The position numbers and the translations under genes are program-made. A stretch of DNA of 64,000 nucleotides from G963422595 sp963422595 (GTDB taxonomy: Bacteria; Pseudomonadota; Gammaproteobacteria; UBA4575), in assembly GCA_963422595.1 (NCBI GenBank), contig OY730298.1, positions 1,550,001-1,614,000 on the forward strand, written 5' to 3'. Below are positions 17,483 through 26,535 of this stretch, piece by piece. Within the stretch, counting starts at the first letter, position 1, and every line of letters starts with the position of its first letter. The notes below the pieces were generated by a model. The model was not told the DNA's origin. It was given only the letters and a program-made list of their open reading frames with translations, and searched no databases.

Positions 17483-19972
17483 TTATGCCTTGAGGGGTTT
17501 GAGCGTCGAAAGCAGTAGGGGGATGATGCTGAAGGTGGCAAGTAAAGCTATTAACATGGCAGCACTGGTGAGCAATCCGAAGTAAATTGACGGTATAAAA
17601 TTTGATAACACTAAGATAATGAAACCCAAGGTTATAGTAATTGAGGTGAAATATAGTGCCTTGCCTACCGTAGTCTGTGATTTGTGAATGGCCCGAAAAT
17701 TGTCGCCATGGCGCGCGTATTCTTTTTTGTACCTATGTATGTAGTGGATGGCGTAATCAACCCCTATGCCTATGGTGATGGCGGCAATGGTTATGGTCAT
17801 GATATCGAGAGGTATGCCTAATATTCCCATAAGCCCTAAAATAAATAATGCGGTGAATATGTTGGGCAACGTGCCAATAATTGCCAGCTTTAAGCTACGA
17901 AATAAAATCGTCAGCATGGTTAGTATGCACACAAAGACTGTGCCCAAGGTAAGAATTTGAGAACGAAACAGGCTTTGCAGGACGTTGTTGTATAACACGC
18001 TTATCCCGGTTAAACGTACTTTTTCTCCATTTTTAACGAAGCCATGATTTAACTCAGAGCTTATTTTGTTCAGTAGCTGATTACGTATTAACGTGTGATC
18101 TGAATCTTTAATGCGCGCGATTATTCTTGCCTGGCTGCCATCATCCGATAGATATGGCGCAATCAGCACTTGTTTAATATTGTCGGGGACATTGGAGTAG
18201 ACTAAGGATAAATGAAAGTCTTCCAGCGGTTCACCTTTGTTGATCGTCCGAAACACTTCTTCGGTGCTGGAAAGCGATAGTACCTTGCCTATTTGTGGCA
18301 GACTTTTAAGGTAGTCGTGTATTTTGTCGATTTTCTTAATGCCACTGCGGTTGTACCAGTAACTGCTGGCGGTGATGTCGTCTTGCGTTGCTTCAAGCTC
18401 GGCCAGATAGTCTGCAAACTCTTCATCCCCTTCTGCTTCAATATCTTCTGCAATTCCAGGCGCGGCTTCGAGTATGACTTCCAAGGGAACAGTGCCGCCC
18501 AGTTTCTGATCAATTAGTTTAAGACCTTGATGAATATCTGTGGATTTTTTGAAATAATCAATGAATCGATTCTCGACGGTAAGCTGGGTAATGCCCACTA
18601 AATTCAGCGTTAGCACGCCAATGATAATAGCCGCAGTTAATGCTTTATGGCTGACGATTGTATTGAGGATGCTGGCCAGGAACTGCGCGGATTTGTCTGC
18701 CTGCAAATGCCTTGATTGAGGCTGGATTAGTTTGATTAATGCGGGTAGTACGGTGAAAGTTAGTAGAAAAGCGCAGAATAACCCTAAGATCATGATGTAT
18801 CCAAATATAATGACCGGGTTGATGTCACTGGCGATTAATGAGAAAAACGCGATGGCGGAAGTTAGTACCATGTAAAAGCATGGCGTTATGATTTGCGTAA
18901 GCGCAGTTTTTATTTTTTCGTCAATGTTTTTATGCGGATGTAGTAGCTGTATTTCCTGAAAACGTATGATGACGTGAATAGATAACGCAATAGAAAATAT
19001 TATAAGTAACGCGATAAAGTTAGATGATATAACCGTAAGCTGAAACCCAAGCAGTGATGTAATTCCCGCGACTAGTAGTACGTTTAATACGGCGCATATT
19101 AACGCTAAAAATATCCACGCAGGTCTTCTAAAGAAAATAAATAACGCTATTATCATTATGAGTATGATGGCTATGCCAAATACCCTGATATCCTGAATGA
19201 TGAACTCTTTCATGTCGTTGCCGATCAACGGCGCACCTGCCAAGTAAAATTCACCTTGCTCTGTTGCCTGCGCGATGATGGCACGCATCTCTGTAAGTAT
19301 GTCTTTGTAAAGATTGCTGTTTCGCTGCCTTTCTTTGCCGAGGTCATCGCGCAACTCTTCAAGTAGTGAGGATTCGCGCTGGCTTAGTGGCCGAGAGTTT
19401 TGCTTATCTAATAACTCATATTTTTTCTGCAGTAGATGATCCAGCTGTTCGTTTTGTTTGATATTAACTACTATGGCAGTGGTGCTGAGGTCTGCACTAA
19501 TCAGGTTGTCCGTATATATCGGGCTGGTAGCGAATTCATCACTTGCCTTGTTGATGTCAACTGCCGGCGATGATAAATCTACAAAGCTGGTTTTGCCTGT
19601 TTTCTCGTCTTCCTTACGTTGCAGCAGTAGTGGAACGTTGCTGATGGAGGTAACGTTCGACACATCATTTATGGCTTTCATTCTGTTGGTCAGGTTTTCA
19701 ATAAAAGCAATCGTTCGCTTGTCTAGAATTCTGGCTTTTGGCTTGAAACCTATTACGATGTATTCGTCACTACTCTGATAATGACGATGTATTTCACGGT
19801 AGTACTTAAGGTCTGGATCATTCTCTAACATGAGAGAATCGGCAGAGGCGTCTATGTTTAAATTCTTAACGTATAAACTGCTGGCGGCAACCAGTGCCAA
19901 CATGCACACGATGACAATATATGGATAGCGCGTGACCGCGCCGGATAATGTATTTACGAGTGACGAGAACAT
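17483..19972 (-). CDS. RND superfamily (MMPL/patched-type) exporter
   Basis: 829 residues with the RND plan: an N-terminal membrane helix, a large external loop (residues ~35-250), five or six membrane helices, a second helix and loop, and a final set of helices (ILTLGTVFVCILTML, TITIAAITIGIGVDYAIHYI). It belongs to the single-polypeptide predicted exporters related to MMPL and hopanoid-type transporters, not to the AcrB type. It follows the MfnE-like gene by 34 bases on the same strand and is the last gene of the mfnD-mfnF-pabB-mfnE series. Substrate unknown; the position suggests a link with C1 cofactor or lipid transport, but this is inference. Confidence 0.8.
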   Translation of the reverse strand: MFSSLVNTLSGAVTRYPYIVIVCMLALVAASSLYVKNLNIDASADSLMLENDPDLKYYREIHRHYQSSDEYIVIGFKPKARILDKRTIAFIENLTNRMKAINDVSNVTSISNVPLLLQRKEDEKTGKTSFVDLSSPAVDINKASDEFATSPIYTDNLISADLSTTAIVVNIKQNEQLDHLLQKKYELLDKQNSRPLSQRESSLLEELRDDLGKERQRNSNLYKDILTEMRAIIAQATEQGEFYLAGAPLIGNDMKEFIIQDIRVFGIAIILIMIIALFIFFRRPAWIFLALICAVLNVLLVAGITSLLGFQLTVISSNFIALLIIFSIALSIHVIIRFQEIQLLHPHKNIDEKIKTALTQIITPCFYMVLTSAIAFFSLIASDINPVIIFGYIMILGLFCAFLLTFTVLPALIKLIQPQSRHLQADKSAQFLASILNTIVSHKALTAAIIIGVLTLNLVGITQLTVENRFIDYFKKSTDIHQGLKLIDQKLGGTVPLEVILEAAPGIAEDIEAEGDEEFADYLAELEATQDDITASSYWYNRSGIKKIDKIHDYLKSLPQIGKVLSLSSTEEVFRTINKGEPLEDFHLSLVYSNVPDNIKQVLIAPYLSDDGSQARIIARIKDSDHTLIRNQLLNKISSELNHGFVKNGEKVRLTGISVLYNNVLQSLFRSQILTLGTVFVCILTMLTILFRSLKLAIIGTLPNIFTALFILGLMGILGIPLDIMTITIAAITIGIGVDYAIHYIHRYKKEYARHGDNFRAIHKSQTTVGKALYFTSITITLGFIILVLSNFIPSIYFGLLTSAAMLIALLATFSIIPLLLSTLKPLKA

Positions 19973-20006
19973 TAGTTATATCGGTTGTTGGTATTGGTGG
20001 ACGTGC

Positions 20007-20594
20007 TCACTTATCACATAGTCCGTCTTGAAAGTCTTTTGCCCGAGATTTGTGCATACATTGTACCGAGATATTCATATCGGCAACCAATTCAGGAAAC
20101 GTGGAGTCTATATAACCATTTTTAGCAAGCTCATCTATGCTGCCCTGTAGTTTGATTATGTCTGAAGATTTGACCAATAACAGGTTTCGTATTGACAGGT
20201 GGTTTGCCAACCAGGCGGCAAGACTGTCAGAAGTTACCTGCCAGGATTTTTCCAGCCAGAATTCACCACGCAGCATTTCAAATGGCTCCCAAATAACTAC
20301 TTTTGATTGCTGCCAACAAGCATGGATTCGCTCGCGCGTATTGGCCAGGGCAAGCCCCGGACACAGTGCAGCCATTAAATATCCAAACTGTTGCATACCT
20401 AAAACCGCCATATTATGCGCAGTGACCTGATTAAGCCTGTAACGCTCATCGGCCAAGCGTACCTGATCAGCAAATGGACCGCCCCCGGGAACAATAATAA
20501 TATTATGCGCGTCACATTTAGCTAACACGTGTAACCATTCGATAAGATACTGGCTATTATATAGACTTCCACCAATCTTAATGACCCATGACAT
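20007..20594 (-). CDS. Amino-acid-kinase family protein, MfnE-like (aminomethylfuran phosphate kinase)
   Basis: 195 residues. The fold is that of the aspartate/glutamate/uridylate kinases: WVIKIGGSLY at the start, IIIVPGGGPFADQVR near residue 35 and LLLVKSSDII near 140. Homologues in methylofuran and methanofuran clusters phosphorylate (5-(aminomethyl)furan-3-yl)methyl phosphate to the diphosphate. The neighbours mfnF, mfnD and pabB support this role. It overlaps the end of pabB by 17 bases, which points to a tightly coupled operon. Confidence 0.8.
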   Translation of the reverse strand: MSWVIKIGGSLYNSQYLIEWLHVLAKCDAHNIIIVPGGGPFADQVRLADERYRLNQVTAHNMAVLGMQQFGYLMAALCPGLALANTRERIHACWQQSKVVIWEPFEMLRGEFWLEKSWQVTSDSLAAWLANHLSIRNLLLVKSSDIIKLQGSIDELAKNGYIDSTFPELVADMNISVQCMHKSRAKDFQDGLCDK

Positions 20595-21969
20595 AGATCT
20601 TACCTTGATTAAGTAACTCTATCATCGCCGCGGCTTTGTCAAAAGTTTCCTGATATTCCGCTTCCATATTCGAATCATGAACAATTCCACCCCCTGCATA
20701 AAAGTATACGCGCTGATGCTTGTGCACGATTGTACGAATCGCAATATTCATGTCCATACTGCCGTTAAACCCTATGTACCCTATTGAACCACAATAAATA
20801 CCGCGACGGTGTGGTTCTAACTGTTCTATAATTTGCATGGCGCGTAACTTGGGAGCACCAGTGATGGAACCGCCAGGAAAACAACCGCGTAACAGATCAA
20901 TGGTGGTGCGATAATCTCGTAATTTTCCGGTAATTGTACTTACCATATGATGCACGTTGGAAAAACTTTCTGTATCAAAAAGTTTCGCTACCTGTACAGA
21001 ACCCAACTGGCAATTTTTGCTGATGTCATTTCTCAACAGATCAACTATCATGAGGTTTTCAGCCCGGTCTTTTTTGCTGCGGCTAAGCTCCCGGAGTAAA
21101 GATTGATCCCGATGCCTGTTATCAGCTCGTGGGCGTGTTCCCTTAATGGGTTTGGTCCACACCAGACGTTCTTTAACGTATAAAAACTGCTCCGGCGAAT
21201 TACTGAGAATTTGAAACCCCGGATAGTTCATGTACGCGCTAAAAGGCGATGGGTTTATGCGCCTTAATGCCTGATACACTAACCAGGGATTGCCTTCTAC
21301 TTCGGTGCTGAAGCGTTGGGCAAGGTTTACCTGGTAACAATCTCCTTCACTGATGTATTTTTTTATGCGATCAAAGGCGTTAGCGTAATAGCTTGCGGTC
21401 ATGTTTGAGCGTAGTTGACTGGTAACGCTAAATTCAGCACGCTTCACAGATGCTGATTTTGCGGTAAAAAATTTAATCAGGTCATGCCAGTTTCTGCGTG
21501 TTCTGAGATCTGACTTGTCACCTACTAAAGCGGATTTTTTTTTCTGGTGATCCACAATTACGGCCCAGAAATAAATTCCTACGGCCATGTCGGGCAAATC
21601 CAAATCATCGACGGAGATGGCGGGTGTTTTTTCTATATAACGTCCCAGGTCATAGCTAAAAAACCCTAAGCCCCCCCCGGTAAACGGAAATTTATTGCTA
21701 TTTTCCCGGTCAATTGAAAACTGTTCTTTAAGTATCGTAAAAGGATCATCCGAAAGCGTAAAGCATTCAGACCAGGTTTGAATTTTAGTTTTGTGGTTTT
21801 TCGTGGTGATGCGTATATTTGGCCTGGCGGCAATAATGTCGTACCGCCCTTGCGCACCAGCCGGTTGGCTGCTATCCAGAAATATAGCCCAAGGCTCATC
21901 CGCCACTTTGTCAAATAGTATGGTGCTGTCGAAATGGTATGCAAGATCACTAACCAACAGATCAGTCAT
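20578..21969 (-). CDS. pabB: Aminodeoxychorismate synthase component I
   Basis: 463 residues from the ATG at 21969, which overlaps the stop of the MfnF-like gene by 4 bases (a longer frame to 22020 is not needed). It converts chorismate and glutamine-derived ammonia into 4-amino-4-deoxychorismate. The motif PIKGTRPR contains the lysine that separates PabB from anthranilate synthase (PIAGT). Other chorismate-domain motifs: GCFPGGSITGAPKLRAM, IYCGSIGYI and YFYAGGGIV. Its product, 4-aminobenzoate, is also the arene precursor of H4MPT, which explains its position in this operon. The partner PabA and the lyase PabC are not seen here. Confidence 0.92.
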   Translation of the reverse strand: MTDLLVSDLAYHFDSTILFDKVADEPWAIFLDSSQPAGAQGRYDIIAARPNIRITTKNHKTKIQTWSECFTLSDDPFTILKEQFSIDRENSNKFPFTGGGLGFFSYDLGRYIEKTPAISVDDLDLPDMAVGIYFWAVIVDHQKKKSALVGDKSDLRTRRNWHDLIKFFTAKSASVKRAEFSVTSQLRSNMTASYYANAFDRIKKYISEGDCYQVNLAQRFSTEVEGNPWLVYQALRRINPSPFSAYMNYPGFQILSNSPEQFLYVKERLVWTKPIKGTRPRADNRHRDQSLLRELSRSKKDRAENLMIVDLLRNDISKNCQLGSVQVAKLFDTESFSNVHHMVSTITGKLRDYRTTIDLLRGCFPGGSITGAPKLRAMQIIEQLEPHRRGIYCGSIGYIGFNGSMDMNIAIRTIVHKHQRVYFYAGGGIVHDSNMEAEYQETFDKAAAMIELLNQGKIYVMGH

Positions 21970-23039
21970 AAACAAAATCTCTGGTAGGCTAAACACGCAA
22001 CTGAAGCCGCCGGGGCACAATCTGCCGCGTCAAATTCAATACTGGAATTTTCATAGTTGATTAAACTGGTAAAGTCAATGTATTGACGATTCAGGCGCCT
22101 TGCAATTTCCCGAATCAAGAAACGCCCCACGCCTGCGCCGATAATTGAGATTTCTAATGGTTGCGTTATTTTAGAAATCTGCTTGCGACACGCATTGATG
22201 ATCATTTGTAGCTGTTGTTCGCGCACGTAGTTGGCGATACGCCGCCAGACAAGCAGCTCTTCCCCATTAGCATCGTGACCAAACATCCGTGCTAATCGGG
22301 CGACGCTATTGACAAGGTTTTTGTCACGGCTGTCTGGAGTTTCGCCTATGTCTGCATGTGCCGGCAGTTCTTCAGTAATTCGATAAACATCGGCAGCATT
22401 CGCAAAATATTCATTGATAACGGGCATAAACCTGGTGTTGGTGCCTGCCTGATCGGCAGACAGTGGCGCGGATTTACAAAGCGCGAACACCGGGGTCCTT
22501 ACTACTCCGCAATAAACCAGTTCTCGCGCATAAAGCCTTTCCGCATCAGAGTAGCCATCAACAGTGACCTTGTGATCCGTTATTCTGATGACGTCGCTGG
22601 TGGTGCTGCCTATATCAATGAATAACGCATTGGCAATTTGCGCGGCACTGTAATTCGCACTGGCCAGCCAATTCGCTGAGGCAACTTCGGCAGGTGCATA
22701 AATAGCTTCTTCAGAACTTATAAATCCTTTGTTCCCGGCGAAATAATTTATGCGTGACGCCGGTAAATTGCGCGTCATCTCTTTAACAAGTCTGGCGACT
22801 CCATCTTCACGGTTGCTAAAGTAATCAACCAGCTCTCCGGTCATGGTGATCGCGTGCACAGAGTGAGATAAATCGAATTTTTTCTGCACAGTTGCAATGG
22901 ACGCCCGTAACTGATCCAGGCCAAGCCATAATTGACAGGGGAGCTGGTGTATTTGGGTTATAGATTTCGCAGTATTGGCTAACGCCACTTTTACGTGGGC
23001 ACCACCAATATCCCAACCTATAACACTATCAGGCCGCAC
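21966..23039 (-). CDS. MfnF-like protein (hydantoinase/oxoprolinase-related; methylofuran biosynthesis)
   Basis: 357 residues with an ASKHA-type nucleotide-binding core: GWDIGGAHVKVALA at the N-terminus, LFIDIGSTTSDVIRI at ~145 and IIGAGVGRFLIREIA at ~305. In methanogens MfnF couples the aminomethylfuran diphosphate with (gamma-glutamyl)tyramine; in methylotrophs the equivalent reaction leads to methylofuran. The overlaps with mfnD (11 bases) upstream and pabB (4 bases) downstream place it in one operon. The substrate difference between methanofuran (tyramine) and methylofuran (tyrosine) means that the precise reaction is inferred. Confidence 0.82.
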   Translation of the reverse strand: MRPDSVIGWDIGGAHVKVALANTAKSITQIHQLPCQLWLGLDQLRASIATVQKKFDLSHSVHAITMTGELVDYFSNREDGVARLVKEMTRNLPASRINYFAGNKGFISSEEAIYAPAEVASANWLASANYSAAQIANALFIDIGSTTSDVIRITDHKVTVDGYSDAERLYARELVYCGVVRTPVFALCKSAPLSADQAGTNTRFMPVINEYFANAADVYRITEELPAHADIGETPDSRDKNLVNSVARLARMFGHDANGEELLVWRRIANYVREQQLQMIINACRKQISKITQPLEISIIGAGVGRFLIREIARRLNRQYIDFTSLINYENSSIEFDAADCAPAASVACLAYQRFCL

Positions 23040-24024
23040 GAGCTGCCCCAGGAGTTACAGTAACTTGATTGTTGCTCGTGGGTGGTAACACTGGTAGCCT
23101 TTGATGCGTAAAACAGTCCAGCATCAATCCCGCCGGGTTTATCCCTAACGCGCTTTTAAGACCCACGTATGAGGTTGTCAATCTGGGGTTTATTTCCACC
23201 AGTACCGCGCCATTTTCTGTTACCAGAATATCAACGCCTATATAACCACGTAAACCAGGCAGAGCTCGTATTAACCGGTTACTGAATGGTTTAAATTTTT
23301 GACGCTGAAAAACATTCACCTTGCATTTTTCCAGTATGAGCCCACTACCCCGCTCAATAAAACATTGCTCATTACAGCTTAACAGCAGACATTCTCCACC
23401 CCAACATAATAAACTCAGACTCGCGTGTATGCCCGGAACAAATGGCTGGACGATCAGTTGCTCGCTCGCACGCCGCGCAAGCACCCGTTCAAGGTCACTT
23501 TGAGAGTGTAGTAAAGATAAGTTTTCACACCCCGCGCCATCAACGGGTTTTATTACAAACCTCTCGGCATGCATGTTTTCTTTTGCATTTGATAAGCAGG
23601 TTGGTATTTGCGGTATATCAAATGCCTGTAAGTATTTGTACGTATGGTACTTGTTGCTGGTTAATTTAATACTTTTTATATCACTATTTAATAATGTGAA
23701 TTCCTGCTGCGCGTAGCTTTCGCATAACGAGGCTAACAGGTAATTCGTCTCAGGCGCGATGATCAATAAGGCATCGACTTTCCCGGCCAGTTCTTCAATC
23801 TTGCCGACGTGGCTGTGTCCGGACTTAACGATAATGTCATTGGCCGAAATTTTTTTATGCCGCAGGCGGTAGTCGCGTAACGCGAATACATGCGTATCCG
23901 CCAACTCTTGTAAATCACTGGCGACGGAGTTAAGCATCATGTCACCTTCTGTAACCAATGACGAAGGCAATGGAGCACCGACCAAGCCACCCCCAGTGAT
24001 ATACTCAAAGATCAGGATGTTCAT
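23029..24024 (-). CDS. ATP-grasp ligase, MfnD-like (methylofuran biosynthesis)
   Basis: 331 residues from the ATG at 24024 (MNILIFEYITGGGLVG); the frame extends to 24081 but that would overlap the divergent gene. ATP-grasp features: FVIKPVDGAGCENL (ATP loop), LIVQPFVPGIHASLSLL, and the metal-binding VLVEINPRLTTSYVGL. MfnD is the tyramine-glutamate ligase of methanogens; bacterial homologues sit in H4MPT clusters and probably act on tyrosine or glutamate in methylofuran. First gene of the minus-strand operon; only six bases separate its start from the plus-strand HisA-like gene. Confidence 0.82.
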   Translation of the reverse strand: MNILIFEYITGGGLVGAPLPSSLVTEGDMMLNSVASDLQELADTHVFALRDYRLRHKKISANDIIVKSGHSHVGKIEELAGKVDALLIIAPETNYLLASLCESYAQQEFTLLNSDIKSIKLTSNKYHTYKYLQAFDIPQIPTCLSNAKENMHAERFVIKPVDGAGCENLSLLHSQSDLERVLARRASEQLIVQPFVPGIHASLSLLCWGGECLLLSCNEQCFIERGSGLILEKCKVNVFQRQKFKPFSNRLIRALPGLRGYIGVDILVTENGAVLVEINPRLTTSYVGLKSALGINPAGLMLDCFTHQRLPVLPPTSNNQVTVTPGAARAA

Positions 24025-24030
24025 AATTCC

Positions 24031-24747
24031 ATGATGCAAATTATTCCGGTACTTGATCTTTCCAAAGGGCTGGTTGTGCATGCGAAAAAAGGCGACCGTA
24101 CACGCTACCTGCCAATACTTTCACGTTTGTGCCTTTCTGCCAGCCCTATAGAAGTAATTCGCTGTTTGTTGAATGTTTATGCTTTCAAACGCATTTACAT
24201 CGCCGATTTAGACGCGCTACGGTGTCAGGATGATAATGTCAATACTATAGAATCCATCTGCCGAGTGTATCCAGAACTTGAAATATGGCTGGATACCGGG
24301 ATCTCTTTGATTAAACATTATTTAGAAAATCCCAAATTTGACGCGCTACGTATGGTTTTATCCACAGAGTCCATCGATTCAATATCCACGCTTGGCCGGC
24401 TCATGAATACTTATGCCAATCACCGCTTTATATTTTCTATTGATTATAAATGCGGATCACTGTTGGGCTCACATGAGCTGCTACAGGCAAAACAGCAATG
24501 GCCAGCAGATATATTAATTTTGAATCTCGATCACGTTGGCGCCAGCGACGGAATAAATATACCCGCCGAATTAAACCATAACGCTTTATTTCAAACTTAC
24601 AATACTTACTATGGCGGCGGCATAAAAAATTATAAAGATTTATATAAATTGAAAACCCTGGGCGCCGCGGGTGCACTGCTGGCTACCGCGTTACACGCCA
24701 AAACAATTTCAAAAAGCGATCTGTTATCCTTAGCCAATAGCTTTTAA
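24031..24747 (+). CDS. HisA-like protein of the H4MPT cluster
   Basis: 238 residues, a TIM barrel related to HisA/HisF: IIPVLDLSKGLVVHAKKG at the N-terminus, IYIADLDAL, LEIWLDTGIS, FIFSIDYKCG, and a C-terminal phosphate-type loop YYGGGIKN...LGAAGALLATALH. The two aspartates that act as general acid and base in HisA (in VLDL and SIDY) are conserved. Homologues occur in H4MPT clusters of methylotrophs; their reaction is not known, so histidine biosynthesis should not be assumed. It is transcribed away from mfnD, with the promoter necessarily inside the mfnD coding region. Confidence 0.8.
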   Translation: MMQIIPVLDLSKGLVVHAKKGDRTRYLPILSRLCLSASPIEVIRCLLNVYAFKRIYIADLDALRCQDDNVNTIESICRVYPELEIWLDTGISLIKHYLENPKFDALRMVLSTESIDSISTLGRLMNTYANHRFIFSIDYKCGSLLGSHELLQAKQQWPADILILNLDHVGASDGINIPAELNHNALFQTYNTYYGGGIKNYKDLYKLKTLGAAGALLATALHAKTISKSDLLSLANSF

Positions 24748-24858
24748 GCAGATAAGGTGCGTAGCCGTAACTTGTCAAATTTCTTCGGGTGAGTGGCAGG
24801 CCTTAAACAATCCCGGTTTTCCTTAAATGACACCAGACTTTGAGAAAGGCCCTGCGGG

Positions 24859-24887
24859 AAAGTGCCCTGTACTGACCAGGGCACTTT
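24859..24887. terminator. Hairpin between HisA-like gene and fae (possible bidirectional terminator)
   Basis: Eleven-base arms AAAGTGCCCTG and CAGGGCACTTT with a 7-base loop, flanked on the plus side by TATATTTTA. It lies between two convergent genes, 22 bases past the fae stop, so it could end transcription of either. The T-run on the fae side is poor. Confidence 0.6.
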
Positions 24888-24908
24888 ATATTTTACATTA
24901 AAATATGC

Positions 24909-25436
24909 TTAGAAGCCCTTGAATGGATGCTCTGCGCTATCTTTCTGCGCGACCACGCTTGACGCTTTAGGCTCGTCTTTCAGGGCGCGCGCTAATGCTT
25001 CTTTGGTGGCTTTGTAGTTATTTTCATAAATAGCTTCGTTGCTCTTTGCTTCCCAGTGAATAAAAACGCCTACGCATATGAAAACATCGTCCGCTTCGTC
25101 AGCAGGAACGGTACCATCTTCAACACTATCCGCGACCGCCTTAGCCACTGCCACTTGCGCTGGACCAAACATTTGAACCGCCTGGTTGGCACCTTTGATG
25201 GTAACTTTGTTGAACATCATGGTGTTTGGCTTACAAGCCAGATTCGGCGCAATTACAGCTAACAGAGTTGAAAAACCATCTTTGTTATTTACCAGACCAT
25301 TACAAAAAGCAGTTTCAACCGCAGACCCACGTGGCCCAACTAATAAATCGATGTGCGCGATTTCTGCCATGGTGCCAGAGGGGTCGTTGTCATTAACGAG
25401 AGATTCTCCGACCATTACTTTGTCAATTAATGCCAT
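24909..25436 (-). CDS. fae: Formaldehyde-activating enzyme
   Basis: 175 residues. Fae condenses formaldehyde with H4MPT to methylene-H4MPT, the entry of the H4MPT oxidation pathway. The sequence follows Fae of Methylobacterium closely: AEIAHIDLLVGPRGSA with the catalytic histidine (His28 here), FCNGLVNNKDGFSTLLAVIA, KPNTMMFNKVTIKGA, VFIHWEA and the C-terminal HPFKGF. Compared with the well-studied enzyme there are about six extra residues (around NDPSGT) before the catalytic histidine. A strong ribosome-binding site (CAGGAG, then AAAAATA) precedes the ATG, as expected for a highly expressed protein. Confidence 0.96.
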   Translation of the reverse strand: MALIDKVMVGESLVNDNDPSGTMAEIAHIDLLVGPRGSAVETAFCNGLVNNKDGFSTLLAVIAPNLACKPNTMMFNKVTIKGANQAVQMFGPAQVAVAKAVADSVEDGTVPADEADDVFICVGVFIHWEAKSNEAIYENNYKATKEALARALKDEPKASSVVAQKDSAEHPFKGF

Positions 25437-25491
25437 TATTTTTCTCCTGTTTCTATTTTAGTTTGTCAACAAACCGCAGACGTTCCGTCCG

Positions 25492-25521
25492 CTTATATCC
25501 TCCCTGGACAACCATCGGCAA
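25492..25521 (-). promoter_or_regulatory. Possible sigma70-type promoter of fae
   Basis: On the minus strand TTGCCG and TATAAG are separated by 18 bases, ending about 55 bases upstream of the fae start. Plausible by pattern and position only. Confidence 0.35.
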
Positions 25522-25541
25522 GGAAAATCCCCTGCCACAGC

Positions 25542-26396
25542 TCACAACCATCTGAGACCAGCCGCAAATACACTGGCTATGGTAAGATCCGCCGTGGTTC
25601 CCGGGTTGATTCGGTCACGCTTGAGATGGCCATCAATCTTTAATAATTGCGCTTCGTACCTCCCCGGAACATCCGAACGGCAGAATTCCTTCTCAAGCGG
25701 AATAATCATATCACTAATTTCCCGAGCTTTTAATACATCGTATTTACGTTCAATCAAGCTATCCGGGAAGCGCGCCAAATACCCTAAAAATACGCCCGTA
25801 GTAGCCCAGCACTGGTCTTGCCAGCGCGCATATAAAGCATTGTAGCGAGGCATGCCAAAATAAAAAATATCATAAAAATTGCTTGAATATTGATCAGCAA
25901 CCCGATCCCACGAAGCTGCAATTTTCATTGTATTTAATAAGTTTACAGTCGGTTCTTCAGATAAATCCTGATAATTTATCCGGCCCATACCTCCAGGATT
26001 TGCCAGACGAATCGCCTGATAAACTTTTTTTGTGTCCTGAACTGTCACTTTTCGCAAAACCGCAGCCAACGAACTTTCCAGAGAAAGTCCGTTCTGCTTT
26101 TCCAGCATGGCCTGAATCAACGGGGCAAGCAATAAAATGATGCCCAGATTCGTATTGCTGTTCACGGCCTGCCGGGTAGCCTGCACCGCCTGTAAGATGC
26201 GCTCACCTAACTCATGCCCGGGTTCCATGAGTGGATCCGCGCTCACCTCGGCGCTACGTAAAAAATCCCCTGCTTCGAGATCACCGAAACCTGAATGCAG
26301 CCCAACGTTTCCAGGTTTCAATGCCCGCACGTCTAACCGACACACGTGCCTGTATAAGTCGATCAGTCTTTGGCGCAACACACTTAGCGCATGCAA
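25542..26396 (-). CDS. Triphosphoribosyl-dephospho-CoA synthase-like (CitG/MdcB family) protein of the H4MPT cluster
   Basis: 284 residues. CitG-family features: DVRALKPGNVGLHSGFGDL at the N-terminus, ELGERILQAVQATRQAVNSN followed by TNLGIILLLAPLI (a conserved helix in this family) and a C-terminal GTTADLTIASVFAAGL. CitG makes the prosthetic-group precursor of citrate lyase, but homologues in H4MPT clusters of methylotrophs stand without citrate or malonate decarboxylase genes and are thought to take part in H4MPT biosynthesis, perhaps adding a ribose-phosphate. That role is inference. It lies 105 bases upstream of fae, on the same strand. Confidence 0.75.
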   Translation of the reverse strand: MHALSVLRQRLIDLYRHVCRLDVRALKPGNVGLHSGFGDLEAGDFLRSAEVSADPLMEPGHELGERILQAVQATRQAVNSNTNLGIILLLAPLIQAMLEKQNGLSLESSLAAVLRKVTVQDTKKVYQAIRLANPGGMGRINYQDLSEEPTVNLLNTMKIAASWDRVADQYSSNFYDIFYFGMPRYNALYARWQDQCWATTGVFLGYLARFPDSLIERKYDVLKAREISDMIIPLEKEFCRSDVPGRYEAQLLKIDGHLKRDRINPGTTADLTIASVFAAGLRWL

Positions 26397-26479
26397 GGAA
26401 ATTTATTTCTTGTGGGAGCATACCACATTTAGTCTCCTTTAGCCAGTTATAGTAAGCAAATTTAACCTTGCTGATGATA

Positions 26480-26535
26480 GGAATTAGGAATTGGGAATTG
26501 GGAATTGGGAATTGGGAATTGGGAATTAGGAATTA
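26480..26535. repeat. Heptanucleotide tandem repeat (GGAATTR)8
   Basis: Eight perfect copies of GGAATTG or GGAATTA in 56 bases, in the 379-base gap between the CitG-like gene and the adhesin stop. The same unit, in the same orientation, forms the array at 36596-36715 on the other side of the adhesin gene. The remainder of the gap holds no visible gene. Confidence 0.95.
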
